64,000 nucleotides of DNA from Stenotrophomonas lactitubi (GTDB taxonomy: Bacteria; Pseudomonadota; Gammaproteobacteria; Xanthomonadales; Xanthomonadaceae), in assembly GCF_002803515.1 (NCBI RefSeq), contig NZ_PHQX01000001.1:1426001-1490000 (forward strand), written 5' to 3'. Below are positions 55,630 to 64,000 of this stretch, in pieces (position 1 is the stretch's first letter; each line of letters begins with the position of its first letter). Both the position numbers and the translations under genes were made by a program. The notes below the pieces were generated by a model. That model was given only the letters and a program-made list of their open reading frames with translations. It was not told the origin of the DNA and did not search any database.

Positions 55630-56438
55630 TGAACTGGTCAGATGTCGTCAGTGTCCTGAGTCTCCCGGATAGCGCGAGGGTGGATCAGCGCGTGCCCAAG
55701 AAGCTGTTGCTGGAGAACGGTGCGCCCACGGCGTCTGACAAGCGCTTGATCTCCGATGCGATTGAATACATTCAGTGGCTGGCCGCCCTGAAGCCCAACA
55801 CCATCGGCGTGCCCGAGTACCGCGATACGCAGCGCGAGTACCTGGAGGTCGCGGTGCTGGCCGCCACTCTGCGCGGAGCCGCCAAGCCGGCCAGCTTTTC
55901 ACGCCTTGCAGAATTGGTGCACCGGGCCGTGCCTTATCCGGTGCTGTTGCTGCTGGACACAGAACGGGCTGAAGGGGCAACACTGACTCTCTCGCTGGCG
56001 CATAAGCGCTGGGCGCAGAACGAGGCGGGCAAGATCGTGCTAGATGGCGATATGGTGTCGACCTCGCTGTTTCAAGCAGTCGATGGCAGACCTCGAGCTG
56101 ATGCGAAGGCAGCTTCCCACATCGAGCAGGATTTCATGCAGTCGCTTGCGATTGCGCGTCAGCCCCAAGCTTCGCTACATGCCCTCTATGAAGGCTGGAT
56201 CGTATGCGTGCAGGCCATGCACGCAGCGCGACGGACAGGAATCTATCAAACCGCTACAACACCCGAACAGACCGCAGCGCGGCGACAGGCTTTGATTGAT
56301 TGCAAGTGGCTGGAACGCGAAATCAGTCGCTTGCGGGCCGAGGCGGCCAAGGAAAAACAACTGGCGCGCCAGGTGGAACTGAACCTGACGCTCAAGCGCA
56401 TCCAGTCCAAGCTGGCCGCTGCACAACAACAGCTTTGA
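55629..56438 (+). CDS. DUF4391 domain protein (defence operon gene 3)
   Basis: The 269-residue protein starts MNWSDVVSVLSLPDSARVDQ and has RVPKKLLLENGAPTASDKRL and IEYIQWLAALKPNTIGVPEY, the pattern of DUF4391, a family commonly found next to type III Mod genes. Function is unknown. The C-terminal 60 residues are predicted coiled coil (LEREISRLRAEAAKEKQLAR), which suggests protein-protein contact. It overlaps the previous stop by 1 bp (TGATG). Confidence 0.85.
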   Translation: MNWSDVVSVLSLPDSARVDQRVPKKLLLENGAPTASDKRLISDAIEYIQWLAALKPNTIGVPEYRDTQREYLEVAVLAATLRGAAKPASFSRLAELVHRAVPYPVLLLLDTERAEGATLTLSLAHKRWAQNEAGKIVLDGDMVSTSLFQAVDGRPRADAKAASHIEQDFMQSLAIARQPQASLHALYEGWIVCVQAMHAARRTGIYQTATTPEQTAARRQALIDCKWLEREISRLRAEAAKEKQLARQVELNLTLKRIQSKLAAAQQQL

Positions 56439-56464
56439 GGATTGAAAGAATGACGGAGAAGACC

Positions 56465-58504
56465 ATGGAAAAATTCACGGCAGCCAGCCATGAAGCCCAG
56501 TCCGCCAATTTGGTGGCGGCCAATATCGAGCAACTCAAGGCGCTGTTTCCGGAGCTGATTACCGAGGGTGCGGGCGGCGCGGCAGTGAATGTGGACGTGC
56601 TCAAGGTGCTGGTGGGCGATGCCTGCGTCACCGATGCCGACGAGAAATACGGCCTCAACTGGCATGGCAAGCGCCGTGCGCGGCAACTGGCGCTCACGCC
56701 CAGCACCGGCACCCTGCGCCCCTGCCCAGAAGACAGCCTGGATTGGGAGTCCACCCAGAATCTGATGATCGAGGGCGACAACCTCGAAGTGCTGAAGCTG
56801 CTGCAAAAAAGCTATGCCGGCAAGGTCAAACTGCTCTACATCGACCCGCCGTACAACACCGGTAAGGATTTCGTGTACCCTGACAATTTTCAGGACAACA
56901 TCGAAAACTATCTGAAGTTAACCGGTCAAATTGAAGGCGGGCAGAAGATCAGCAGCAATACCGAGGCCAGCGGGCGGTTTCACACTGATTGGCTGAATAT
57001 GATCTATCCACGCTTGAAGGTGGCGAAGAGTTTGCTTAAGAAGGACGGTGTCGTTTTTATCTCGATCGACGACAATGAACTTCATAACCTTCGCATGCTT
57101 TCGGATGAAGTGTTTGGCGAAGAAAATTTTGTTGCCGCCGTTTCTGTTGTCAACAATATGAAAGGGCGCAACGACAAAAAGCACATTGCCGCTTGTCACG
57201 AATACGTTGTTGTCTACGCAAATCCTGGTTTTGTTTCTAACGGCTTGCCGCTGACTGAGGCGCAGCGCGCCGCATTCAAGTACGAGGACGAAAGTGGTCA
57301 AAAGTATGCACTTCGAGACCTGAGGAAGCGCGGCGGTCCGGATCGTCGCGAGGATCGCCCCAGGATGTATTTTCCTATTTATTGGGATGAGGTGACTGGC
57401 GTATGTTCGTTGAGTCGAAAAAGCGACGCCGATGTCGAGATTTTCCCTCTGCGTGGAGACGGTTCTGAAGGGTGCTGGCGCTGGGGATATGAGAAAGTGG
57501 AGCAGCATCTGGATTGGATGCACGCCAAACGATCTGGGCGTAGTGGCAGGTTGGATGTTGAGCATCGACTGTATCTTGATCCGTCGATTGCAGTAGATGA
57601 TGCCGATGATGAGCCTGATGATGACGAAGACGAGGCTATTGAGCGCACTTCGAAGCCAAAGTCGGTGTGGCTTGGCGGCGAATTTTCAACCGATAGTGCA
57701 AAGCGAGCGTTGAAAGAGTTGATTCCGGGAGAATCATTCGATTTCCCTAAATCAATCGATTTTCTTCGTACCTGCGTACTGCTTGGTTCGAGTGGGAATG
57801 ACCTTGTTGCCGATCTTTTTGCGGGTTCTGCAGCAGCGGGACAAGCCGTGATGCAGCAAAACGCAATCGACGGTTCTGCGCGACGCATCCTGACAATTCA
57901 GCTTCCTGAGCCGTTGAGTCCGACTGAAAAGAACCAGAAGGCAGCAGCCACGGTATGCGACAAGCTTGGACTTAAGCGAAACATCGCTGAGTTAACGAAA
58001 GAACGTCTACGTCGTGCTGGAGCCAAGGTTAAAGCGGACAATCCACTGTTCGTGGGCGACACGGGTTTCCGCGTCTTCAAACTCGATACTTCCAACATTC
58101 GCGCTTGGAATCCGAAGCCTGATGACCTAGAGGCCACGTTGCTCGGTCATCAGGATCACTTACTTGAAGGCCGCAGCGAGGCTGATGTGCTCTATGAGCT
58201 GTTGCTAAAACTAGGCCTCGACCTATGCGTACCCATCGAAAAGCGCCGCATCGAAGGGCTTGATGTGCACGCCGTGGGCGGCGGTGTGCTGCTGGCTTGC
58301 CTGGCCGAAAAGATCACCCGTGAGCAGGTGGAGTCACTGGCCCAGGGCATCATCGCTTGGCACAAGGAACTCGCACCCGCTGGCCCGGCTGGAAAGGAGA
58401 GCACCTGCGTGTTCCGCGACAGCGCCTTTGCCGACGATGTGGCCAAAACCAATCTCGCCGCCATTCTGGAGCAGCACGGCATCCAGAACGTGCGAAGCTT
58501 GTAA
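56465..58504 (+). CDS. Type III restriction-modification methyltransferase subunit (Mod)
   Basis: The 679-residue beta-class adenine methyltransferase has DPPYNTGKDF (D127-Y130), an SAM-binding FAGSAAAGQAV (F452), and between them a large variable target-recognition region (about residues 150-440). It sets the DNA recognition of the system and methylates one strand of an asymmetric site. The start MEKFTAASHE at 56465 has GGAG six bases upstream; an ATG at 56450 would add five residues. The target-recognition part is markedly AT-richer than either end of the gene, which suggests exchange of specificity. Confidence 0.92.
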   Translation: MEKFTAASHEAQSANLVAANIEQLKALFPELITEGAGGAAVNVDVLKVLVGDACVTDADEKYGLNWHGKRRARQLALTPSTGTLRPCPEDSLDWESTQNLMIEGDNLEVLKLLQKSYAGKVKLLYIDPPYNTGKDFVYPDNFQDNIENYLKLTGQIEGGQKISSNTEASGRFHTDWLNMIYPRLKVAKSLLKKDGVVFISIDDNELHNLRMLSDEVFGEENFVAAVSVVNNMKGRNDKKHIAACHEYVVVYANPGFVSNGLPLTEAQRAAFKYEDESGQKYALRDLRKRGGPDRREDRPRMYFPIYWDEVTGVCSLSRKSDADVEIFPLRGDGSEGCWRWGYEKVEQHLDWMHAKRSGRSGRLDVEHRLYLDPSIAVDDADDEPDDDEDEAIERTSKPKSVWLGGEFSTDSAKRALKELIPGESFDFPKSIDFLRTCVLLGSSGNDLVADLFAGSAAAGQAVMQQNAIDGSARRILTIQLPEPLSPTEKNQKAAATVCDKLGLKRNIAELTKERLRRAGAKVKADNPLFVGDTGFRVFKLDTSNIRAWNPKPDDLEATLLGHQDHLLEGRSEADVLYELLLKLGLDLCVPIEKRRIEGLDVHAVGGGVLLACLAEKITREQVESLAQGIIAWHKELAPAGPAGKESTCVFRDSAFADDVAKTNLAAILEQHGIQNVRSL

Positions 58505-58514
58505 GGGGGGTGCC

Positions 58515-61500
58515 ATGAGACTTCACTTCGAGCCCAACCTCGACTACCAGATGCAGGCCATCGAGGCTGTATGCGATCTTTTCCGTGGTCAGGAGATCTG
58601 CCGCACCGACTTCACGGTGACCATGAAATTGCCCGATGAAGCGCAGATGTCACTGGGCGTGGCGCAGTCCGACCTTGGCGTTGGCAACCGCTTGACGCTG
58701 CTCGACGACGAGCTGCTCAAGAATCTGGCTGACATCCAGTTGCGCGGTGGCCTCCCGCCTTCTGGCTCGCTGACTTCGGGCGACTTCACGGTGGAAATGG
58801 AGACCGGCACCGGTAAGACCTATGTGTATCTACGCTCGATTTTCGAGCTGAACAAACGCTACGGCTTCACCAAGTTCGTGATCGTGGTGCCTTCAGTGGC
58901 GATCAAGGAAGGTGTCTACAAGAGCCTGCAAATAACTGAGGAGCACTTCAAGGGCCTCTACGCGGGCGTGCCCTTCGATTACTTCTTGTACGACTCGGGC
59001 AAGCCTGGGCCGGTGCGCAACTTTGCCACGAGCGCCAACATCCAGATCATGGTGGTGACGGTGGGTGCCATCAACAAGAAGGATGTGAACAACCTCTACA
59101 AAGAGAGCGAGAAGACCGGCGGCGAAAAGCCTATTGATCTGATCAAGGCAACCCGGCCAATCATCATCGTGGATGAACCGCAGAGCGTGGACGGCGGCCT
59201 GGAAGGCCGTGGCAAGGAAGCACTGGACGCCATGAGCCCGCTCTGTACGCTGCGCTACTCCGCCACCCATGTGGACAAACACCACATGGTGTTCCGCCTG
59301 GATGCCGTGGATGCGTACGAGCGCAAGCTGGTCAAGCAGATCGAGGTGGCATCGGCCACGGTAGAAGACGCGCACAACAAGCCTTTCGTGCGTTTGGTGA
59401 AGGTGGAAAACAAGCGCGGCCGCATCAGCGCCAAGATTGAGCTGGATAAACAGGTCGCCACTGGCGTGCAGCGGGTTGAGGTGACGGTCAGCGATGGCGA
59501 CGACCTTCAGCAGAGCGCCGATGGCCGCGCGATCTATGCCGACTTTCGGGTGGGTGAGATCAACACAGCTAAGGGCGAAGAGTTCATGGAACTGCGCTAT
59601 CCCGGCGGCGAAGTGTTCTTGCCGCCTGGCCAAGCCCATGGTGATGTGGATGCGCTGGCCGTGCAGCGCGAGATGATCCGCCGCACGATCAAGGAGCACC
59701 TAGACAAGGAAAAGCATCTGCGGCCATTGGGGATCAAGGTATTGAGCCTGTTCTTCATCGACGCGGTGGACAAGTACCGTCAGTACGGTGCGGACGGCCA
59801 GCCGGTCAAGGGCGTGTATGCGCAGATGTTCGAGGAGGAATATCGCCGGGCCGCCAAGTTGCCCGCCTACCAGAGCTTGTTTGCCGAAATTGACCTGGCG
59901 TCCGCCGCCGAGGAGGTGCACAACGGCTATTTCTCCATCGACAAAAAGGGCGGCTGGACCGACACCGCCGAGAACAATGTGGGTAATCGGGAAAATGCCG
60001 AGCGGGCCTACAACCTGATCATGAAGGAGAAGGAGAAGCTGCTGTCCTTCAGCACGCCGCTGAAGTTTGTCTTCTCCCACTCCGCGCTCAAGGAAGGCTG
60101 GGACAACCCCAACGTGTTCCAGATTTGCACCTTGCGCGACATTCAGACCGAGCGCGAGCGACGCCAGACCATTGGTCGCGGCCTGCGTCTGTGCGTCAAC
60201 CAGGATGGCGAGCGGGTACGCGGCTTCGAGGTCAACACCCTGACTGTGGTGGCCACGGAGAACTACGAACAGTTTGCCGAGAACCTGCAGAAGGAAATCG
60301 AGAAAGACACGGGCATCCGCTTTGGCATCGTGGAGCCGCACCAATTTTCCGCCATTGCCGTGACCGGCGCTGATGGGCATGCCGCACCGTTGGGCATGGA
60401 GCAATCGAAGGCGCTGTGGGAGCACCTGAAAGCTGCCGGCCATATCGATGCCAAGGGTAAGGTTCAGGATTCACTGAAAGCGGCGCTGAAGAACGGCACC
60501 TTGGGGCTGCCGGCCGAGTTTGATGCGCAGAAAGCCCAGATTGCCGAAGTGCTGCGCAAGGTGTCTGGCCGGCTGGACATCAAGAATGCCGATGAGCGCA
60601 AGCAGGTGCCGCTGCGCAAGGGCAAAGATGGCAAGGCCGTTTATCTGAGCGACGAGTTCAAGGCACTGTGGGACCGGATCAAACACCAAACAACGTACCG
60701 TGTGCAGTTCGATAACGCCAAGCTGGTGGCGGATTGCATCGCGGCGTTGCAGAAGGCCCCGGTGATTGCCAAGGCACGGCTGCAATGGCGCAAGGCCGAC
60801 ATCTCTATCGGCAAGGCAGGTGTCGCCGCGACAGAGAAAGCGGGCGCGGCGACCGTGGTGCTGGACGAGGCGGATATCGAGCTGCCGGATTTGCTGACCG
60901 ACCTGCAGGACCGCACCCAGCTCACCCGGCGCACCCTCGTCAGCATCTTGACGGGAAGCGGCCGCCTTGACGACTTCAAGCGTAATCCGCAGCAGTTCAT
61001 CGAATTGACCGCCCAAACCATCAACCGCTGCAAGCGCTTGGCCCTGGTCGATGGCATCAAGTACCAGAAGCTGGGTGGCCAGCATGTCTATGCGCAGGAG
61101 CTGTTCGAGAAGGAAGAGCTCACCGGCTATCTCAAGAACATGTTGCTGGATACACAGAAGTCGGTCTATGAGCATGTGGTGTACGACTCGACCACCGAAC
61201 GCGACTTCGCCGATGGGCTGGAGAAGAACGACGCCATCAAACTCTACGCCAAGCTTCCAGGCTGGTTCAAAGTGCCCACGCCGCTGGGTACCTACAATCC
61301 CGATTGGGCCGTATTGGTAGAAGAAGACGGAACTCAGCACCTGTACTTTGTGGTGGAGACCAAGAGCAGCCTGTTTACCGATGACCTGCGCGACAAGGAA
61401 AGCGCCAAGATCGAATGCGGCAAGGCGCATTTCACTGCGCTGGAGGGGGGGGAGAACCCAGCCCGGTATGTGGTTGCGCGCTCGGTTGGTGATCTTTTGA

Positions 61501-61520
61501 CCGAAGCGGCAAAGGGCTAG
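58515..61520 (+). CDS. Type III restriction-modification endonuclease subunit (Res)
   Basis: The 1001-residue protein has an SF2 helicase/ATPase core with METGTGKTYVYLRS (Walker A about residues 97-102), IIIVDEPQSVDGG (D220) and QTIGRGLRLCVNQDGERV. A C-terminal PD-(D/E)xK nuclease is seen as NPDWAVL (D930) and FVVETKSS (E948, K950). Res forms a complex with Mod and cuts DNA between two unmethylated sites after ATP-driven movement. AAGGGGGG lies just before the ATG, 10 bp after mod. All catalytic motifs are intact. Confidence 0.94.
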   Translation: MRLHFEPNLDYQMQAIEAVCDLFRGQEICRTDFTVTMKLPDEAQMSLGVAQSDLGVGNRLTLLDDELLKNLADIQLRGGLPPSGSLTSGDFTVEMETGTGKTYVYLRSIFELNKRYGFTKFVIVVPSVAIKEGVYKSLQITEEHFKGLYAGVPFDYFLYDSGKPGPVRNFATSANIQIMVVTVGAINKKDVNNLYKESEKTGGEKPIDLIKATRPIIIVDEPQSVDGGLEGRGKEALDAMSPLCTLRYSATHVDKHHMVFRLDAVDAYERKLVKQIEVASATVEDAHNKPFVRLVKVENKRGRISAKIELDKQVATGVQRVEVTVSDGDDLQQSADGRAIYADFRVGEINTAKGEEFMELRYPGGEVFLPPGQAHGDVDALAVQREMIRRTIKEHLDKEKHLRPLGIKVLSLFFIDAVDKYRQYGADGQPVKGVYAQMFEEEYRRAAKLPAYQSLFAEIDLASAAEEVHNGYFSIDKKGGWTDTAENNVGNRENAERAYNLIMKEKEKLLSFSTPLKFVFSHSALKEGWDNPNVFQICTLRDIQTERERRQTIGRGLRLCVNQDGERVRGFEVNTLTVVATENYEQFAENLQKEIEKDTGIRFGIVEPHQFSAIAVTGADGHAAPLGMEQSKALWEHLKAAGHIDAKGKVQDSLKAALKNGTLGLPAEFDAQKAQIAEVLRKVSGRLDIKNADERKQVPLRKGKDGKAVYLSDEFKALWDRIKHQTTYRVQFDNAKLVADCIAALQKAPVIAKARLQWRKADISIGKAGVAATEKAGAATVVLDEADIELPDLLTDLQDRTQLTRRTLVSILTGSGRLDDFKRNPQQFIELTAQTINRCKRLALVDGIKYQKLGGQHVYAQELFEKEELTGYLKNMLLDTQKSVYEHVVYDSTTERDFADGLEKNDAIKLYAKLPGWFKVPTPLGTYNPDWAVLVEEDGTQHLYFVVETKSSLFTDDLRDKESAKIECGKAHFTALEGGENPARYVVARSVGDLLTEAAKG

Positions 61521-61562
61521 TATTTCGCTGCTACCCAAGGGATGAGAAAGGTCGACTAGTAT

Positions 61563-61598
61563 GCGTCTCAAGCGTCCTTCGATGGATGCTTGAGACGC
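61563..61598 (+). other. Long hairpin after the defence operon
   Basis: GCGTCTCAAGC (61563-61573) pairs with GCTTGAGACGC (61588-61598); the stem continues inward by about four pairs to a six-base loop TTCGAT. It lies 42 bp after the res stop. There is no T-run. It could be a transcript end or mark the island boundary. Confidence 0.55.
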
Positions 61599-61720
61599 TG
61601 ATTCTCTAGCTGCTGGACTGGAAGAATGAGCGTTACAGGCCTGAATCTAATCTAGATCGAATGCTACTTGTCGACGGGTCTTAGCGTCTTGGAAGCGCAC
61701 TAGCCACGTCCCGGCGGCTG

Positions 61721-62077
61721 TTAGTCTGGTCGAATATCCCGACAAGCCCACTCAACCAACCCCCGGCAAGCTAGAAACAGCCCATCCACAACCCCCTCAT
61801 CCAAATGCCGCTCCGGCTCCGCTGCCACCCGGCAGCGGTCTGCCGAGTGCAGCACCTCCAGCACCGTCAGCAACCCCACCAACGCGCGCTCGGTCCTCGC
61901 CAGGCTCACTCGGCGGCCGGGTGACACATCGTTCTCCGGCCAGGGCAGCCCATCAGCACCCTCGCAGCCGCGCATCCGCTTGAGGATGCCGAGCAGGGAG
62001 TTCAGGTCGGGCAGTGGAGTGTCGTCGTTGATGGGCTCAACAACGGTGTACGAGGAGAAGGTGTCGGATTCGTTCAT
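61721..62077 (-). CDS. Small hypothetical protein (118 aa)
   Basis: The protein starts MNESDTFSSYTVVEPINDD and ends LACRGLVEWACRDIRPD. It is acidic, soluble and without a signal peptide. The second half is mostly helical (LARTERALVGLLTVLEVLHS). I do not recognise the family; small proteins with a similar layout occur in xanthomonads. AAGGA lies about 10 bases before the ATG. It follows a long structured leader and is convergent with the defence operon, so it may be part of the accessory region. Confidence 0.65.
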   Translation of the reverse strand: MNESDTFSSYTVVEPINDDTPLPDLNSLLGILKRMRGCEGADGLPWPENDVSPGRRVSLARTERALVGLLTVLEVLHSADRCRVAAEPERHLDEGVVDGLFLACRGLVEWACRDIRPD

Positions 62078-62107
62078 GGCGTCGGTTTCCTTGGCTGTGC
62101 TTAACAG

Positions 62108-62327
62108 CGCCACCGCGCAAGCGGGGTGGCGGACGATGCGTGGCTGCAAACCGGGACGAAGTAGTGCCATGACCGGTGGGCCCGAAGACCCCCACGCACC
62201 GCCCGCCATAAAGGCCGACGGATTGCCCGCCGGCGCCGGTTAAGGACGGCGCCGACGGGCAAGCGTAAACAACAGGCACATCGAACGTCTCGGGTTTGCA
62301 GACCCGGTGCCACCCGTTGTCGGTGGC
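62108..62327 (-). other. Structured leader upstream of the small gene
   Basis: Four strong hairpins lie in 220 bp: GCCACC/GGTGGC (62309-62327), CGGGT-TTGCAG-ACCCG (62291-62306), a 15-bp stem TTGCCCG-CGGCGCCG with one mismatch (62223-62262) and CGCCACC/GGTGGCG (62108-62131). The first and last have the same arm sequence and could exchange partners. Several overlapping frames are open here but none looks like a real protein. It could be a regulatory RNA or leader. Confidence 0.5.
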
Positions 62328-62364
62328 GCGCCATGGTGTTTACGCTGCCGCTTCGAATGCAAAT

Positions 62365-62394
62365 TCAAATTCGCGAAGAAATCGCGGAATTTGA
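62365..62394. promoter_or_regulatory. AT-rich inverted repeat, possible operator/promoter region
   Basis: TCAAATTCGCGA (62365-62376) and TCGCGGAATTTGA (62382-62394) form a 12-bp inverted repeat with one extra base. It is in the AT-rich stretch upstream of the structured leader, where a minus-strand promoter is expected. The remaining DNA up to the LysR stop at 62633 shows no gene. Confidence 0.45.
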
Positions 62395-62632
62395 GAGCGA
62401 GTATCTATTGTTGCATGCACCCGCCGTGCAGCACGCGACGCCACAAGACGCATTCGTGCAGATGCTCTGCTGATTACGAATCAAAGTGCCGCAATCGCCC
62501 ATGCCGCAAGCGGATAGCGCGACGGCCTTCTTTACAACAGTTCTTAGTAAGCTTCGGCAGACAACGGCGCCCGATCAGCCGTACACCCCGAAAATCGGTT
62601 CAAACACGACACCGCCAACGAGCTTCGCAGCC

Positions 62633-63556
62633 TCAACCAACGCTGTCCTCAACCACCACCGCATTCCCCACCAACAACTCAATCATCGCCCTTGCAGCCG
62701 CCGACTGCCGCCGATGCGGCGCATAGATCACCGAGAACAGCCGCGATCTTCCCCGCAGCTGCGGCAACACCTCCACCAGCTGCCCACGTTGCATCCGCTC
62801 GCGCACGATGAACTCGTAGCTCTGGCAGATGCCGATGCCCTGTTCGGCCAGCGACACCACGCCCAGCACATCGTCGGAGGTCTCGATGGACGAACTCGGC
62901 AGCCAGTCTACGTCGCGCCCGTCGTCGCGGAAGATCCATGGTGCCAGCCGCCCAGTGCGCGGCATCACGAACGGCAGGCACAGGTGCTGCTGCAGGTCGT
63001 CCAGCGTCTGCGGCGTACCGCGCCGTTGCAGGTAGTCTGGCGCGGCCACCAGCAGCAGCGGCGCGTCTTCCAGCTTGCGCGCTACCAGCCCGCTGTCCGG
63101 CAGCTGGCCCAGGCGGATGGCCAGGTCGAAGCCTTCGGCCACCAGGTCCACGTTGCGGTTGGTGATGTTCAGTTCCACCTGCACCTGCGGGAACTGCTGC
63201 GCAAAGCGCGCCAGCACGGGCGGCAGCCGGTAATGGCCATAGGTGGTGGGCACGCTCAGGCGCACGCGGCCGGCCAGCGCACCATCCTGGGCCAGTACGT
63301 CGCGCTCGGCGTCGTCCAGCAGGCCGAAGGCGGTGCGCACCTGTTCCAGATAGAGCCGCCCGGCGTCGGTCAGGCCCATGCGGCGGGTGGTTCGCTGCAG
63401 CAACTGCCGGCCCAGCCGCGCTTCCAGGCGGGTGACCGCGCGGCTCAGCACCGAGGGCGTAGTGGACAGCGCCACCGCGCCGGCGGTGAACGAGCCGTGC
63501 TCGACCACCGCCAGGAACACCTCCACATCGCCCAGGTAGACGAACTTGCGGCTCAT
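62633..63556 (-). CDS. LysR family regulator divergent from the DJ-1/PfpI gene
   Basis: The 307-residue protein has the HTH (VEVFLAVVEHGSFTAGAVAL; STTPSVLSRAVTRLEARLG; RTTRRMGLTDAGRLYLEQ) and a CrgA-type effector domain (RVRLSVPTTYGHYRLPPVLA; GFDLAIRLGQLPDSGLVARK). The ATG at 63556 has GGAGAG upstream. An extra 13-residue N-terminal extension is possible but has no ribosome-binding site. Divergent from a secreted DJ-1/PfpI protein, which it probably regulates. Confidence 0.88.
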   Translation of the reverse strand: MSRKFVYLGDVEVFLAVVEHGSFTAGAVALSTTPSVLSRAVTRLEARLGRQLLQRTTRRMGLTDAGRLYLEQVRTAFGLLDDAERDVLAQDGALAGRVRLSVPTTYGHYRLPPVLARFAQQFPQVQVELNITNRNVDLVAEGFDLAIRLGQLPDSGLVARKLEDAPLLLVAAPDYLQRRGTPQTLDDLQQHLCLPFVMPRTGRLAPWIFRDDGRDVDWLPSSSIETSDDVLGVVSLAEQGIGICQSYEFIVRERMQRGQLVEVLPQLRGRSRLFSVIYAPHRRQSAAARAMIELLVGNAVVVEDSVG

Positions 63557-63598
63557 TTGGCTCTCCGGGGAACAGATGTTTTGCGATGGGGCCAATTT

Positions 63599-63615
63599 AT
63601 CGCCGCCGAAGCGAT
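63599..63615. promoter_or_regulatory. Inverted repeat between LysR and DJ-1/PfpI genes
   Basis: ATCGC-N7-GCGAT sits in the middle of the 97-bp divergent promoter region, a fitting place for LysR binding. The spacing does not match the usual T-N11-A box exactly. Confidence 0.4.
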
Positions 63616-63643
63616 GAATAAAGTGGCGGCCATTCCCCGATAG

Positions 63644-64000
<357 letters not shown>

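Noticed and set aside
50603..61520. BREX or DISARM system
   Set aside because: No PglZ, BrxC/L, DrmB (DUF1998) or matching methyltransferase is present. The pair of Mod and Res is type III.
62037..62334. Two arginine-rich frames (77-80 codons) on the minus strand in the structured leader
   Set aside because: They overlap each other and the hairpins, have no ribosome-binding sites and look like by-products of structured GC-rich DNA.
50430..62632. Prophage or integrative element with att sites
   Set aside because: No integrase, tRNA gene, phage structural gene or clear direct repeat was found at either side of the defence operon.

Overview
This window is GC-rich chromosomal DNA from a member of the Xanthomonadaceae, most likely Stenotrophomonas (S. 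maltophilia complex). The evidence is the gene order, the 41-residue L36 protein, and many short palindromes of the GTAG-ended SMAG type described from S. maltophilia. The only non-core block is an 11-kb restriction/defence operon. No tRNA, rRNA, CRISPR array, transposase or integrase was seen.

Layout. 1-5.6 kb: start of dbpA, small unknown genes, a CbrC-like protein, the divergent YeiH exporter/LysR pair, and the ABC-F ATPase uup. 5.7-14.6 kb: two small cytochromes c, then a divergent operon for a tripartite RND pump with one adaptor and two different RND permeases. 14.6-20 kb, minus strand: a PhyH-type dioxygenase, a TraB-family membrane protein, a GNAT acetyltransferase, the agmatine-to-putrescine genes aguA/aguB and the zinc-independent type of L36. 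20.2-28.5 kb: cmk-rpsA-ihfB-lapA-lapB, followed by a WbpL/WecA-like transferase, a WbpM-like dehydratase and galU, which link envelope assembly to O-antigen precursor synthesis. 28.9-33.3 kb, minus strand: a fatty-acid beta-oxidation operon (TetR regulator, FadN-like enzyme, thiolase) with a PsrA-type operator. 33.6-40.2 kb: ndk-rlmN-pilF-rodZ-yfgM-bamB-der. 40.3-50.4 kb: alcohol dehydrogenase/LysR pair, a rhodanese-MoeB fusion, a Kef-type antiporter, folD, guaB and guaA.

50.6-61.5 kb holds five tightly packed genes on the plus strand: a SNF2-type helicase with a degenerate PLD-like N-terminus, a GmrSD-like DUF262/HNH protein, a DUF4391 protein, a type III Mod methyltransferase and a type III Res subunit. 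It looks like a composite restriction system inserted after guaA, with patchy base composition. The window ends with a small unknown gene behind a strongly structured leader, a LysR regulator, and the start of a secreted DJ-1/PfpI-family protein.

Intergenic DNA is dominated by SMAG palindromes and by three copies of a larger cloverleaf-like repeat whose stems show compensatory base changes.
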